From IMG/VR virus record IMGVR_UViG_3300009182_000063, positions 1 through 64,000 of that record: a stretch of DNA of 64,000 bases; one strand, 5' to 3'. Each line of letters opens with the position of its first letter. Position 1 is the stretch's first letter. The translations under genes and the position numbers were made by a program. The notes below the pieces were generated by a model, which searched no databases, was not told the DNA's origin, and worked only from the letters and a program-made list of their open reading frames with translations. The stretch comes from a virus. This document shows positions 42,794 through 51,738 of the stretch, piece by piece.

Positions 42794-44155
42794 ATGGCAT
42801 ATATTGGCTCAAGTCCAACCTCTACAGCATTCGTTACGGATTCCTTTAATGGTAATGCGTCAACCACAGTATTCACAATGTCTGTGGCACCTGCCAATCC
42901 TTCCTCTGCGCTTGTTGCTATCTCAGGTGTTCTTCAGGATCCAACAACCTATGCTGTTAGCGGAACATCACTGACATTCTCTTCAGCACCACCACTTGGT
43001 ACTGGTAATATTTCTGTTCGTTATCTAGGCATACCTGCTTCTGGTATAACAACAACAGCGTACCGAACTCTTACTGAGTTCACTGCCACTGCTGGTCAAA
43101 CAACTTTCTCACCACCATCTTACACTGTTGGATACATTAATGTGTATCGCAATGGGTCACGACTTGGCACTGCTGACTTTACAGCAACCAATGGAACTTC
43201 TGTTGTGCTGAACAACGCAGCAGGTGTCAGCGATTTAGTTGCCATTGAATCTTTCTATATAACTTCAGTTACTAATGCGTTACCACAAACTGGTGGTGTA
43301 ATTAATGCACCTTCAGGTGCTGTTGCGCTACAAGTTCAAAGCAATAGTGCTGTTGGTATATATCAAGACTCAAGTGCCAATGTGGGTATTGGTACTGCTT
43401 CACCTTTACAGAAACTTCATGTTGCAAGTGCTGCAAGTGCAGGTAATGTTTATCAATTAATTGATAGTAGTGCAACCACCAATGGATATAATGCTGCCAC
43501 TCTATATAAGAACTCAGATCGTATGTTTAGGGTCGGTGCTCTTGGTGGTGTTCAAGGATTTACTGGTGGATACTTTGTTATCTATGATGAAACTGCTGGC
43601 GCATGGCGCATGGTTATTGATAACAGTGGTCGAATGCTTGTTGGATTGAATTCAGCAAATGCTAGTGGTTCAAACTTTCAAGTTTCCCAAGGTGTTACAT
43701 TCCCAGCTACTCAATCTGCATCTGCTGATGCGAATACGCTAGATGATTATGAAGAAGGTACATGGACACCATTTTGGAGTCCTGCGACAACTAATTTTGG
43801 TTCTATAACATATGCAGCAGACACTGGTGGAAGATACACAAAAATAGGAAGAATGGTATATGTTCAGTTTTTTATTCAAGTATCTGCTTATTCTGGTGGA
43901 AGCGGGTTTTTAAGACTGCAAGGATTTCCATTCAATACAGATGGTGTGTCAAATCAAAATCAAGGAGTTACTGTTCATTTGGCAGGGTCATGGGGAACTA
44001 ATACAATTAACAGTTTAGACCTTGGTGGTACATCAGCTAATGCTAAATATCGTACTGCTGCAAATGGTACTCTTGATAATGGTAATTTAAATGTAACTGA
44101 TATGGCAACTAATTGTTTCGTGAGAGCATGTTTTTGCTATCAAACATCAACTTAA
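42794..44155 (+). CDS. Fibre with YIGSSPT attachment domain (453 aa)
   Basis: A 453-residue fibre. The N-terminal 190 residues (AYIGSSPTSTAFVTDSFNGN, then SALVAISGVLQDPTTYAVSG, GTGNISVRYLGIPASGITTT and TVGYINVYRNGSRLG) are nearly identical to those of the fibre at 44477. A NVGIGTASPLQKLHVASAAS segment leads to the shaft, and the C-terminal region (LDDYEEGTWTPFWSPATTNF and YTKIGRMVYVQFFIQVSAYS) is a typical phage 'YEEGTWTP' tip domain. It does not end in -AEL and its downstream partner is of a different family. Confidence 0.85.
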   Translation: MAYIGSSPTSTAFVTDSFNGNASTTVFTMSVAPANPSSALVAISGVLQDPTTYAVSGTSLTFSSAPPLGTGNISVRYLGIPASGITTTAYRTLTEFTATAGQTTFSPPSYTVGYINVYRNGSRLGTADFTATNGTSVVLNNAAGVSDLVAIESFYITSVTNALPQTGGVINAPSGAVALQVQSNSAVGIYQDSSANVGIGTASPLQKLHVASAASAGNVYQLIDSSATTNGYNAATLYKNSDRMFRVGALGGVQGFTGGYFVIYDETAGAWRMVIDNSGRMLVGLNSANASGSNFQVSQGVTFPATQSASADANTLDDYEEGTWTPFWSPATTNFGSITYAADTGGRYTKIGRMVYVQFFIQVSAYSGGSGFLRLQGFPFNTDGVSNQNQGVTVHLAGSWGTNTINSLDLGGTSANAKYRTAANGTLDNGNLNVTDMATNCFVRACFCYQTST

Positions 44156-44159
44156 ATTA

Positions 44160-44179
44160 ACTAATCTGGATTGATTAGT
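44160..44179 (+). other. Seven-base inverted repeat between fibre and next gene
   Basis: ACTAATC (44160-44166) and GATTAGT (44173-44179) form a perfect stem around a six-base loop. No T run follows, so it is not a standard terminator. It may slow transcription or occlude or define the start of the next small gene. Confidence 0.4.
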
Positions 44180-44200
44180 CGGACACAAAAGGAAAATGAA

Positions 44201-44452
44201 ATGAGTTTAACAAAAGAACAAGCAATTGATAAAATCGAAATTGTGGAAAATGGTATTCTACAAGTTCGTGAAATAACACGCATCATGGAAGATGGTAAGC
44301 AATTATCTTCTTCCTATCATCGCTGGTCATTCGCTCCAGGTAGCGATGTTTCATCAATGCCAGCAAATGTTCAAGCGATTGCTGCAGCTGCATGGACTAC
44401 AGAAGTCATCGCTGCCTATGAAGCACAGGTTGCTGAACAAGCACCTAAATAA
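44201..44452 (+). CDS. Small fibre partner, distinct family (83 aa)
   Basis: An 83-residue protein: SLTKEQAIDKIEIVENGILQ, then VREITRIMEDGKQLSSSYHR, WSFAPGSDVSSMPANVQAIA and a helical Ala-rich end. The open frame extends upstream to 44171, but ATG 44201 has AAAGGA eight bases before it. The 'VREITRIMEDG' and 'YHRW..PG.D' motifs are common in small proteins after phage fibres; the role is unknown. It lies between two fibres with the same attachment domain. Confidence 0.75.
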   Translation: MSLTKEQAIDKIEIVENGILQVREITRIMEDGKQLSSSYHRWSFAPGSDVSSMPANVQAIAAAAWTTEVIAAYEAQVAEQAPK

Positions 44453-44476
44453 TAGAGAATAATAAAGAGACCATAA

Positions 44477-46165
44477 ATGTCATATATTGGATCAAGTCCG
44501 ACTACCGCTGCATTCGTAACTGATTCTTTCAGCGGAAATGCTTCAACCACAGCATTTACAATGTCGGTTGCTCCAGCAAACACTTCATCGGCACTTGTTG
44601 CTATCTCTGGTGTTCTTCAGGATCCAACAACATACGCAGTTAATGGAACAACACTTACCTTTTCATCGGCACCTCCGCTGGGCACTGGTAATATTTCCAT
44701 TCGTTACCTTGGCATACCTGCTTCTGGTGTAACAACCACTGCTTATCGTACAGTGACTGAGTTCACTGCTACACAAAACCAAACAACTTTCTCAACTCCA
44801 TCCTATACTGTTGGTTACATTAATGTATACCGCAATGGTATTCGTTTGGCCAGCGGAGACTACACAGCATCAAGCGGAACTTCTGTTATACTAAACAACT
44901 CTTGCTCACTAAGCGATCTAGTAACTGTTGAGTCGCTATCAGTTAGTTCTGTGAGCAATGCGATTCCGCAAACTGGTGGTATCATTAACTCGCCATCTGG
45001 TGCGACACCACTACAAGTTCAAAGTAATAATATTCTTGGACTGTATCAAGATGCCAGTGCCAATATTGGTATCGGCACTGCTTCACCATCGTCAAAATTG
45101 CATGTTGCTGGTGGTGCTGGTTCTACTATTAGAAATACAGCATCTTCTGGATCATCGTGGTTTGTTGGTAGTAATGTAGATTCATATATTTTACATAATG
45201 AATCAAATACACCAATGGTACTTACAACTAATGCCACAGAACGTATGCGTATCACTGCTGCTGGTAATGTTGGAATTAATTCCGCTGCACCTGGCAGAAG
45301 ATTTGTAACTAATTCACCTTCTGCAATGAAATTATCCACTGCGCAAGGTGGATTATTTGCTGACGTAGGAAATGATGGTGGTGTATTAATTGGTAGTGAT
45401 TTCGCTGTTGGTAGTATTCAAGGTTGTAACGCAGCAGGAACATCTGCCAAGAATTTAATGCTTCAACCAGAAGGTGGTGGTGTATTAATTGGTACAACTA
45501 CATTATCTGGTAAATTCACTGTGGTTGGTGGTCGTTCATTCTTTGCCGCTTCCAGTGAAGTTTATGCTGTTGGTGCTAGATATTCTGAAAGTGGTGGAAC
45601 AGTATATTTTGGTGCGACAGATGCAACCTCCACACCTGGAGTTCAGATATCTTCTGCTGGCGGTGGTGCTCTTGTATCAATTCTCGCTACTGGTCAAATT
45701 GGCATGGGTGCCGCAAGTCCAGGTACAGGAAACACTCTAAAGGTATTTGGAATCGGTACTGATAATGCAGTTCAGTTTGGAAATGCTTCTTCTGGTGTTT
45801 ACTTACCATATGCATCACCAACATCATGGTCTTCATATTCAGACGCAAGATTAAAAGATATTGTTGGTGATTACGAAAATCCACTGGATCATATTTTACA
45901 ACTTAATCCTGTTAAGTATACTTTTAAATCTGATGAAAATAAAAAAGTTCACATAGGTCTTTTGGCGCAAAATGTTTTAGAAGTTATTCCTGAGATTGTT
46001 GACGAGAATACTTTACCAGATGATAGCGTTGATAAAACTAAGTATCTTGCTTTAAGATACACTGATATTATTCCAGTATTAATTGGCGCAATCAAAGAAC
46101 TCAAAGCAGACCTTGACGCAACCAAAGCAGAATTAGCTGCTCTTAAAACTAAGGTAGGTAACTAA
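44477..46165 (+). CDS. Fibre with YIGSSPT attachment domain and S74 chaperone
   Basis: A 562-residue fibre. Residues 1-190 duplicate the base of the fibre at 42794. The shaft has NIGIGTASPSSKLHVAGGAG, ATERMRITAAGNVGINSAAP and similar collagen-free repeats. The C-terminal S74 intramolecular chaperone shows SYSDARLKDIVGDYENPLDH, ILQLNPVKYTFKSDENKKVH, IGLLAQNVLEVIPEIV and a coiled coil. It has no small partner of its own, consistent with carrying its own chaperone. It overlaps the next fibre by one base (TAATG). Confidence 0.86.
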   Translation: MSYIGSSPTTAAFVTDSFSGNASTTAFTMSVAPANTSSALVAISGVLQDPTTYAVNGTTLTFSSAPPLGTGNISIRYLGIPASGVTTTAYRTVTEFTATQNQTTFSTPSYTVGYINVYRNGIRLASGDYTASSGTSVILNNSCSLSDLVTVESLSVSSVSNAIPQTGGIINSPSGATPLQVQSNNILGLYQDASANIGIGTASPSSKLHVAGGAGSTIRNTASSGSSWFVGSNVDSYILHNESNTPMVLTTNATERMRITAAGNVGINSAAPGRRFVTNSPSAMKLSTAQGGLFADVGNDGGVLIGSDFAVGSIQGCNAAGTSAKNLMLQPEGGGVLIGTTTLSGKFTVVGGRSFFAASSEVYAVGARYSESGGTVYFGATDATSTPGVQISSAGGGALVSILATGQIGMGAASPGTGNTLKVFGIGTDNAVQFGNASSGVYLPYASPTSWSSYSDARLKDIVGDYENPLDHILQLNPVKYTFKSDENKKVHIGLLAQNVLEVIPEIVDENTLPDDSVDKTKYLALRYTDIIPVLIGAIKELKADLDATKAELAALKTKVGN

Positions 46166-47286
46166 TGACACAAGCAGTTGTTACAGCGCAAAATGGTGGA
46201 GCAGATTACTCTGGCACCTTTCGTAACAAAATAATCAATGGTGACATGCGTATTGATCAGCGCAATGCTGGTGCAAGTATTTCAGCTGGTTTAAGCACTT
46301 TCACTGTTGATAGATGGCCAGTGTATGCTTCGGTAGCAAGCAAAGGAACAGCAGGTCAAAACCTCAACGCAGTTACACCACCAACTGGTTTTTCAAATTA
46401 TCTTGGATTTCAAACTGGTGGCAGTGCATATAGTGTAACAAGTAGCGACCTGTTCTTTTTCTATCAAAACATTGAAGGATATAACACTTCTGAATTAAAT
46501 TATGGAACTGCAAATGCTAAAACAGTTACAGTATCCTTTTGGGTAAATAGTTCATTAACTGGAACATTTGGTGCGCTATTAACAAACAGTGCATACAATA
46601 GAGCATATGGATTTACTTATACTATTTCTGCTGCCAATACTTGGACATATATTTCTGTTCCAGTTCCTGGAGATACAAGCGGAACATGGGTCGGTGGTAC
46701 CAATGGTATAGGAATGACATTAAGAATTAATCTTGGTTGTGGTTCTAGTTCTAATGTGACAGCTGGTTCTTGGCAATCTGCTTCTGCTTCTGGTGTAACA
46801 GGAACAGTTAGCGTTTTAGGAACAGCCAATGCTACTTTCTACTTTACTGGTGTTCAGTTAGAAGTCGGAACTCAAGCAACACCCTTTGAGCGTCGTCCTT
46901 ACGGTATGGAGTTGGCACAGTGCCAAAGATATTACTATAGAACACCAGCGCAAGGAGATGGTGCTCAACACTACAACATAATGGGTCGTATAACAGGATT
47001 AAATCAAAGTGTTTTCACTTCAAATTTACCTGTTAGTATGAGGACATATCCTGCAATATCATTAACTCCAGCATATAATACTGGATCGGGGTGGCAAACT
47101 AATTTAGCAGGAGTCTCCAATGCAGCTTGGACAAGTGCTCCTACTCAGTTGTCTCCAGAGTTAAATAAGTTTTGTTTTTATGTTGGTACAGCAACATGGT
47201 CTGGTACATATGTAGGTACATCTGTTCAACCATATACACCTACTGGTGTCGCTGCCAACTACATAGAATTAAATGCGGAGTTATAA
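46165..47286 (+). CDS. Adhesin/fibre 4 of the -AEL class
   Basis: A 373-residue fibre. It begins TQAVVTAQNGGADYSGTFRN and KIINGDMRIDQRNAGASISA, nearly the same as fibre 5 at 47518, also at DNA level. The sandwich part has KTVTVSFWVNSSLTGTFGAL, SAANTWTYISVPVPGDTSGT and FTGVQLEVGTQATPFERRPY. The variable tip ends IELNAEL with GCGGAGTTATAA. It is the first of a tandem pair (fibres 4 and 5) with common bases. Confidence 0.85.
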   Translation: MTQAVVTAQNGGADYSGTFRNKIINGDMRIDQRNAGASISAGLSTFTVDRWPVYASVASKGTAGQNLNAVTPPTGFSNYLGFQTGGSAYSVTSSDLFFFYQNIEGYNTSELNYGTANAKTVTVSFWVNSSLTGTFGALLTNSAYNRAYGFTYTISAANTWTYISVPVPGDTSGTWVGGTNGIGMTLRINLGCGSSSNVTAGSWQSASASGVTGTVSVLGTANATFYFTGVQLEVGTQATPFERRPYGMELAQCQRYYYRTPAQGDGAQHYNIMGRITGLNQSVFTSNLPVSMRTYPAISLTPAYNTGSGWQTNLAGVSNAAWTSAPTQLSPELNKFCFYVGTATWSGTYVGTSVQPYTPTGVAANYIELNAEL

Positions 47287-47287
47287 A

Positions 47288-47521
47288 GTGAATACATATA
47301 AAATTCAATTAGAACCAGATAGAGCTGATGGTGGTGTTAGACAACCATGTGCTGTTTTGCGTTCCGATGGTTGGAGTATTCCACTACATCCAGACAATAC
47401 TGACTTTCAAACTTTTGTAAAAGAATTAACAGTTGACTTTACAATACTTCAGGATGCTGATGGTAAGCAAGCTGATCAAGGAACTATCAAAGCAATATTA
47501 AAGATTAGGAATAATCAATGA
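47288..47521 (+). CDS. MYKL-type fibre partner ORF 4, GTG start (77 aa)
   Basis: A diverged family member: (GTG)NTYKIQLEPDRADGGVRQP, then CAVLRSDGWSIPLHPDNTDF and QTFVKELTVDFTILQDADGK. I choose GTG 47288, because it is the standard seven bases after the fibre-encoded GGAG; the frame upstream belongs to the fibre. The C-terminal half (about 30 residues) is an extension absent from partners 1-3. It overlaps fibre 5 by four bases (ATGA). Confidence 0.78.
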   Translation: MNTYKIQLEPDRADGGVRQPCAVLRSDGWSIPLHPDNTDFQTFVKELTVDFTILQDADGKQADQGTIKAILKIRNNQ

Positions 47522-48636
47522 CACAATCAGCTGTTATAGCCCAGCAAGGTGCATCAGATTACTCTGGCACCTTCAGAAATAAAATAATCAATGGCGATAT
47601 GCGTATCGACCAAAGGAATGCTGGCGCATCTGTAACTAACACAAGTGATGCAATTTACTGTATTGATAGATGGCAGATGTATGGCTATCCTCAAAACACA
47701 AGTGCTATTTCTGCGCAGCAAGTTTCCACCCCAACACTTTCTGGATATACTAATTCGGTAAAAATAACTTCACTTGCTGCAGCAACTGTTGGTTCTTTAT
47801 CGTATACAAGTTTATGTCAACAAATTGAAGGATATAATATTCATGATTTGGCATGGGGAACAGCTTCTGCTAAAACAGTTACACTATCTTTCTGGGTTTA
47901 CTCATCAATAACAGGTGTGTTTGGTGGGTCTTTACAAAATAGTGCAAGAAATCGTTGTTATCCATTCACTTATACTATTTCTTCTGCTAATACTTGGACT
48001 TATATTTCTTTAAGTATTCCTGGTTGTACTGATGGAACATGGTTAGTAAATAATGCAGTTGGTATTCAACTTGCATTTCAACTAGGAATAGGTTCAACAT
48101 ATTCTGGAACTGCTGGTTCTTGGTCTACCAGTAATCTTTGGGGTGCAACTGGCGCAACCAATATTATAACAACCAATGGCGCAACATGGTATGTTACTGG
48201 TGTTCAGTTAGAAACTGGATCATCGGCAACTGCGTTTGAGCGTCGTCCTTTTGGTTTAGAATTATCGCTGTGTCAACGATATTACATAAAATCATATAAC
48301 ATAGAAACTGCTCCAGGAACAAATCAAAGTGGTGCTGGTATAGGTAACACATCATATAGAAACCAAGATTATAGTAGTACTAGATCAACATTTTCTTCTC
48401 CTGTTTATTTTCCAGTACAAATGAGAGCAACGCCCACTGTAACAATATATTCTCTCCCTGGGACTTCTGGAAATTATAGCATTGGATCTCAACCACAATT
48501 GAATGATGGTACTGGTTCTGCTGCAGCAACAACAATTTACTCTACAGGAACAAGAGGGTTTGCTGGAGTTGAAACTGGCGGTATTACTGCTGGGCAATTT
48601 TTTAATTTCCACTATACTGCAGTGTCGGAGTTATAA
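47518..48636 (+). CDS. Adhesin/fibre 5 of the -AEL class
   Basis: A 372-residue paralogue of fibre 4. TQSAVIAQQGASDYSGTFRN and KIINGDMRIDQRNAGASVTN form the shared base; KTVTLSFWVYSSITGVFGGS and YVTGVQLETGSSATAFERRP continue the sandwich. The last 100 residues (receptor-binding tip) differ fully from fibre 4. It ends FHYTAVSEL, a variant of -AEL with TCG in place of GCG, still keeping CGGAGTTATAA. Confidence 0.85.
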   Translation: MTQSAVIAQQGASDYSGTFRNKIINGDMRIDQRNAGASVTNTSDAIYCIDRWQMYGYPQNTSAISAQQVSTPTLSGYTNSVKITSLAAATVGSLSYTSLCQQIEGYNIHDLAWGTASAKTVTLSFWVYSSITGVFGGSLQNSARNRCYPFTYTISSANTWTYISLSIPGCTDGTWLVNNAVGIQLAFQLGIGSTYSGTAGSWSTSNLWGATGATNIITTNGATWYVTGVQLETGSSATAFERRPFGLELSLCQRYYIKSYNIETAPGTNQSGAGIGNTSYRNQDYSSTRSTFSSPVYFPVQMRATPTVTIYSLPGTSGNYSIGSQPQLNDGTGSAAATTIYSTGTRGFAGVETGGITAGQFFNFHYTAVSEL

Positions 48637-48637
48637 C

Positions 48638-48934
48638 ATGTATAAATTAATAGAAATAACAAAAGAAGACGGATCAAAATATAAAGTTACTGATTCTGTT
48701 CAAAGAATATCTGATTTAGCATTTATTCCTTTCGATCCATCTAATAGAGACTTTCAAGAATTCATCAGACTGCTTCATGAGTCAAGAGTAAATAAAGCAA
48801 CTGGTAAAGCAGACAATGGATTTAAACTTTTCAATGCCGATGATGACACAGAAGTTGATATAGATATACTGAAGCAGTTAGAACAAAAATATTTCTTAGG
48901 TCCACGTGAGTGGGTCAATGCTCAACAATTTTAA
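48638..48934 (+). CDS. MYKL-type fibre partner ORF 5 (98 aa)
   Basis: MYKLIEITKEDGSKYKVTDS, then VQRISDLAFIPFDPSNRDFQ, EFIRLLHESRVNKATGKADN and a charged end (PREWVNAQQF). The first 55 residues are the family core; the rest is an extension with an acidic patch (DADDDTEVDID). It starts seven bases after the GGAG in the end of fibre 5. The longer open frame upstream is a shadow of the fibre. Confidence 0.8.
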   Translation: MYKLIEITKEDGSKYKVTDSVQRISDLAFIPFDPSNRDFQEFIRLLHESRVNKATGKADNGFKLFNADDDTEVDIDILKQLEQKYFLGPREWVNAQQF

Positions 48935-48946
48935 AGGAAAAAAGAT

Positions 48947-49126
48947 ATGGCAATTTTAAAAGTTCAACCAGCAATGAACGCTGGTCCATTCTTTGAGAAT
49001 ATTCAAACTATTAGCACCAGCTACACAATTAGTGCTAATAGCAACGCAGTTTCCGCTGGTCCAGTGACAATTGCCTCAGGCATTACTGTTACTATTCCAT
49101 CGGGCAGTCGTTGGATTATTCTATAA
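48947..49126 (+). CDS. Small fibre-associated peptide (59 aa)
   Basis: A short gene with AAAGGA eight bases upstream: MAILKVQPAMNAGPFFENIQ, then TISTSYTISANSNAVSAGPV, TIASGITVTIPSGSRWIIL. The ISANSNAVSAGPVTI and VTIPSGSRW(I/V)IL motifs recur in many marine phage fibres, where they form the C-terminal beta cap. Here they stand alone as a gene, perhaps the remnant or detachable tip of a fibre. Its stop is part of a late promoter octamer. Confidence 0.78.
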   Translation: MAILKVQPAMNAGPFFENIQTISTSYTISANSNAVSAGPVTIASGITVTIPSGSRWIIL

Positions 49127-49129
49127 ATA
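49122..49129 (+). promoter_or_regulatory. T4-type late promoter octamer TATAAATA
   Basis: A perfect TATAAATA overlapping the stop codon of the 59-residue gene, 23 bases before the next ATG (49153). The spacing suits a T4-type late start point with a short leader holding AAGGAT. Confidence 0.7.
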
Positions 49130-49152
49130 GAAAAAGATAAGGATAAACTATA

Positions 49153-49683
49153 ATGGCTGTGACTATCAATGCCACCACAACGCAAGGTTTACTGGTAACA
49201 CCAGATAACAGTGGACTACTTCAATTTCAATTGAATGGTGTTAATCTACCACAACCAACTGTTATGCCATGTTTCAGTGTTACTAGATCCGCTGATCAAA
49301 GTGTTACTCAAAATGCATACACAAGAATAAACTGGGATGTAAAAAACTTTGACACAAATAATAATTTTGATGCATCTACAAATTATAGATATACTCCAAC
49401 TGTAGCTGGATATTATATATTTCACTGTGGGTTTTTCAATAATCCAGGTGGAGCGGGACAGTTTGTTACAGCAGTTAGAAAGAATGGTGGCAATCAATCC
49501 CCAGTTGGAAATTTGGTGATTGGTGGTACAGCAGTCGGTGGCGGTACAATGGTATCAACGACTGTTTTACTATTTGCAAATGGAAGTACTGATTATTTTG
49601 ATACTGCAATTTATGCATCAACTGCATCGCCAACTATCCAAGCATCTTCTACATTCTATGGTTATTTTGTGAGAGGTGTATAA
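49153..49683 (+). CDS. C1q-like adhesin 1
   Basis: A 176-residue protein that looks like a C1q/TNF-type jelly roll. Support: PCFSVTRSADQSVTQNAYTR, INWDVKNFDTNNNFDASTNY, RYTPTVAGYYIFHCGF, AVRKNGGNQ and VLLFANGSTDYFDTAIYAST, matching the C1q pattern FS..., FD....F.....F.P..aG.Y, kNG, LN.GD. The N-terminus (AVTINATTTQGLLVTPDNSG) is a short attachment segment shared with the gene at 49862. C1q-like domains trimerise and bind surface ligands. Confidence 0.75.
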   Translation: MAVTINATTTQGLLVTPDNSGLLQFQLNGVNLPQPTVMPCFSVTRSADQSVTQNAYTRINWDVKNFDTNNNFDASTNYRYTPTVAGYYIFHCGFFNNPGGAGQFVTAVRKNGGNQSPVGNLVIGGTAVGGGTMVSTTVLLFANGSTDYFDTAIYASTASPTIQASSTFYGYFVRGV

Positions 49684-49862
49684 TGACATTATACCAAAAA
49701 ATTATTAGACTATACCCAGAACTTGAGACATATGATTTTGCTTTTGGTGCTATTCGTTTAGAAAACAACTCTGATGGTGATGGTGAGTTCATTGCCAAGT
49801 GGGAACACCCAACTTTAAAACAACCAACTCGTGCGCAATTAAATGCGGTTAAGGATAAGTAA
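49683..49862 (+). CDS. Small partner of C1q-like adhesin 1 (59 aa)
   Basis: MTLYQKIIRLYPELETYDFA, then FGAIRLENNSDGDGEFIAKW and EHPTLKQPTRAQLNAVKDK. It is a clear paralogue of the gene at 50415 (same NDSDG.G...I..W.HPTL..PT..QL.AVK pattern) and belongs to the widespread phage family of small fibre-associated proteins with that motif. One-base overlaps join it to the adhesins on both sides. Confidence 0.8.
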   Translation: MTLYQKIIRLYPELETYDFAFGAIRLENNSDGDGEFIAKWEHPTLKQPTRAQLNAVKDK

Positions 49863-50413
49863 TGGCTGTAACTTTTAATGCTACAACAACTCAGGGAATG
49901 ATTGTTACTCCAGATAACAGCGGAACATTTCAGTTTCAGTCTAATGGCGCAAACATCGCAACACTCACTGCTGCTCCTGCGTTTAGTGCTTATTCATCAT
50001 CGACTCAAATTGTTTCTTCTGGGGTAACCACAAAAGTAATTTTTGGTACAGAGTCATATGACACCAACTCTAATTACGACACCACATTATCTAGATTTAC
50101 ACCAACTGTAGCGGGTTATTACCAAATGAATGTTTCAATTGCAACGGCTGCAGATACTAGTATTTCCAGTTCTAGATTTTATATAGCAAAGAACGGCTCT
50201 GGTCAATATGTCCCCTCAATTGAAAATACAGGATTGACTGGTACTGGATATTACACACCAGCATTTGCTGCTCTAGTTTATGCAAATGGAACAACTGATT
50301 ATTTTGAAGTTTATGGTTTTGTTGAAGGTACTGGGACAAACAGATACTTTTTTTCTTCTAGTACTGGAATACACGCAACAGTATTTCAAGGTATATTGGT
50401 AAGGAGCGCATAA
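49862..50413 (+). CDS. C1q-like adhesin 2
   Basis: A 183-residue paralogue of the adhesin at 49153. AVTFNATTTQGMIVTPDNSG is the shared base. The jelly roll reads APAFSAYSSSTQIVSSGVTT, KVIFGTESYDTNSNYDTTLS, RFTPTVAGYYQMNVSI, IAKNGSGQ and LVYANGTTDYFEVYGFVEGT. The ligand-binding surface differs from adhesin 1, while the scaffold is kept, as expected for duplicated receptor-binding proteins. Confidence 0.77.
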   Translation: MAVTFNATTTQGMIVTPDNSGTFQFQSNGANIATLTAAPAFSAYSSSTQIVSSGVTTKVIFGTESYDTNSNYDTTLSRFTPTVAGYYQMNVSIATAADTSISSSRFYIAKNGSGQYVPSIENTGLTGTGYYTPAFAALVYANGTTDYFEVYGFVEGTGTNRYFFSSSTGIHATVFQGILVRSA

Positions 50414-50414
50414 C

Positions 50415-50597
50415 ATGACATTGCCAGAAAAAATTAAAGCACTTTATCCAGAATTAGTAGATGCTGATTTTATGGGACGAAACGCAACCATACATCTTCA
50501 AAACGATTCAGACGGAAAAGGCGACTACATCGCTGAGTGGAAACACCCTACCTTGGCCAAGCCAACACAAGAACAATTAGATGCAGTTAAGGAATAA
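50415..50597 (+). CDS. Small partner of C1q-like adhesin 2 (60 aa)
   Basis: MTLPEKIKALYPELVDADFM, then GRNATIHLQNDSDGKGDYIA and EWKHPTLAKPTQEQLDAVKE. It is the paralogue of the gene at 49683. The order adhesin-partner-adhesin-partner shows the pair was duplicated as one unit. It begins two bases after the adhesin stop, with AAGGAG inside the adhesin's last codons. Confidence 0.82.
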   Translation: MTLPEKIKALYPELVDADFMGRNATIHLQNDSDGKGDYIAEWKHPTLAKPTQEQLDAVKE

Positions 50598-50600
50598 TAA

Positions 50601-51731
50601 ATGCTAGTACTAAGCGGTAATGACAATGTTGTAACTGTTCCAGCACTATCTGGTAGTACTGGTGGTACAACAACTGGTCTGTACTATCCAACAAGCAATC
50701 AAGTAGCACTGGCCACTAATGGTTCAGAAGCAATACGCATCGATAACAATCAAAATGTATTGGTTGGGTCTGGAAGCAGTAATCCATTCAATAGCAAATT
50801 TTATCTAACTGGAACACCCACTGCAAATGCACCTATTGCTAGTTTTTATAGTCAAGGTAATTCAAGCACAGCAGGTATTGGTTTATATAACGATTCAGCA
50901 AGCGTTGGAATTTGGTCATCCTCTGGAAATTTAATATTTAGAACAAATGGAAATTTAGCGTCTGGCTCAGAAACAATGCGTATCGACTCCTCAGGTTTTG
51001 TTGGTATCGGCACAAATTCTCCATCTAGTTATGGAAAATTATCAGTTACTGGAACAACATCATTGGGTGTTGATCAAACCAGTTTCATATCTGTACTCGG
51101 TGGTGGTGGAACTGCAAGACTTGAAGGAAATGGTTCTGATACAAACATTAATGTTTCCTTATCTACAAAAGGTACTGGTGCACATTATTTTTGGCGTGGT
51201 GGTTATGGTGGAAGTATTACAGCACTTTTTGATGGTAGTGGTAAAGTAGGAATCGGTACAACAAACACCACTGCCAGTGTTCACTTATTTAACTCAAGTT
51301 CCGCTGGTTTTAGAATGACTGGTGGTATTGCTGATAGTGATATCTGGCAAAGACAAGTTGTTCAGTTCGTGAATGTATTTACTTGGGCAACTGTTCTTTC
51401 CATAACTCCATCCACTGCAGGTAATACTTGGATGCGTGGGTATGTGAAGGCAAGTATTTCTGGACACAACTCTGGTAACTATAATGCAGCTTTAATTGAT
51501 GCCATTTGGTATCTAGATTTAAATGGCGGTTCTGGTGCAACTTCAGCGCAGGTTTCTGCAGGTACGGCAACTGGAGGTGGTACTCCTGGATTTAGAGTAA
51601 ATATGTCTGGTAATGTGTGGCAGATTCAAGTGCAGGCTCCTGTTACAGCACAACGATATGATGGCTGCGTTGCTCTTGAAATTGTACTATCACATGGTGC
51701 TGGTACTACCGCAACATTCACTATCGCTTAA
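50601..51731 (+). CDS. Fibre with shaft repeats and C-terminal sandwich (376 aa)
   Basis: A 376-residue fibre with an AAGGA site. It starts GNDNVVTVPALSGSTGGTTT and GLYYPTSNQVALATNGSEAI, leading into shaft units such as RIDNNQNVLVGSGSSNPF, ETMRIDSSGFVGIGTNSPSS and GSGKVGIGTTNTTASVHLFN. The last 140 residues (VVQFVNVFTWATVLSITPST, then VALEIVLSHGAGTTATFTIA) form a separate beta domain. It lacks -AEL and is followed by a tail-assembly-chaperone-like gene. Confidence 0.82.
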   Translation: MLVLSGNDNVVTVPALSGSTGGTTTGLYYPTSNQVALATNGSEAIRIDNNQNVLVGSGSSNPFNSKFYLTGTPTANAPIASFYSQGNSSTAGIGLYNDSASVGIWSSSGNLIFRTNGNLASGSETMRIDSSGFVGIGTNSPSSYGKLSVTGTTSLGVDQTSFISVLGGGGTARLEGNGSDTNINVSLSTKGTGAHYFWRGGYGGSITALFDGSGKVGIGTTNTTASVHLFNSSSAGFRMTGGIADSDIWQRQVVQFVNVFTWATVLSITPSTAGNTWMRGYVKASISGHNSGNYNAALIDAIWYLDLNGGSGATSAQVSAGTATGGGTPGFRVNMSGNVWQIQVQAPVTAQRYDGCVALEIVLSHGAGTTATFTIA

Positions 51732-51738
51732 GGAAATT

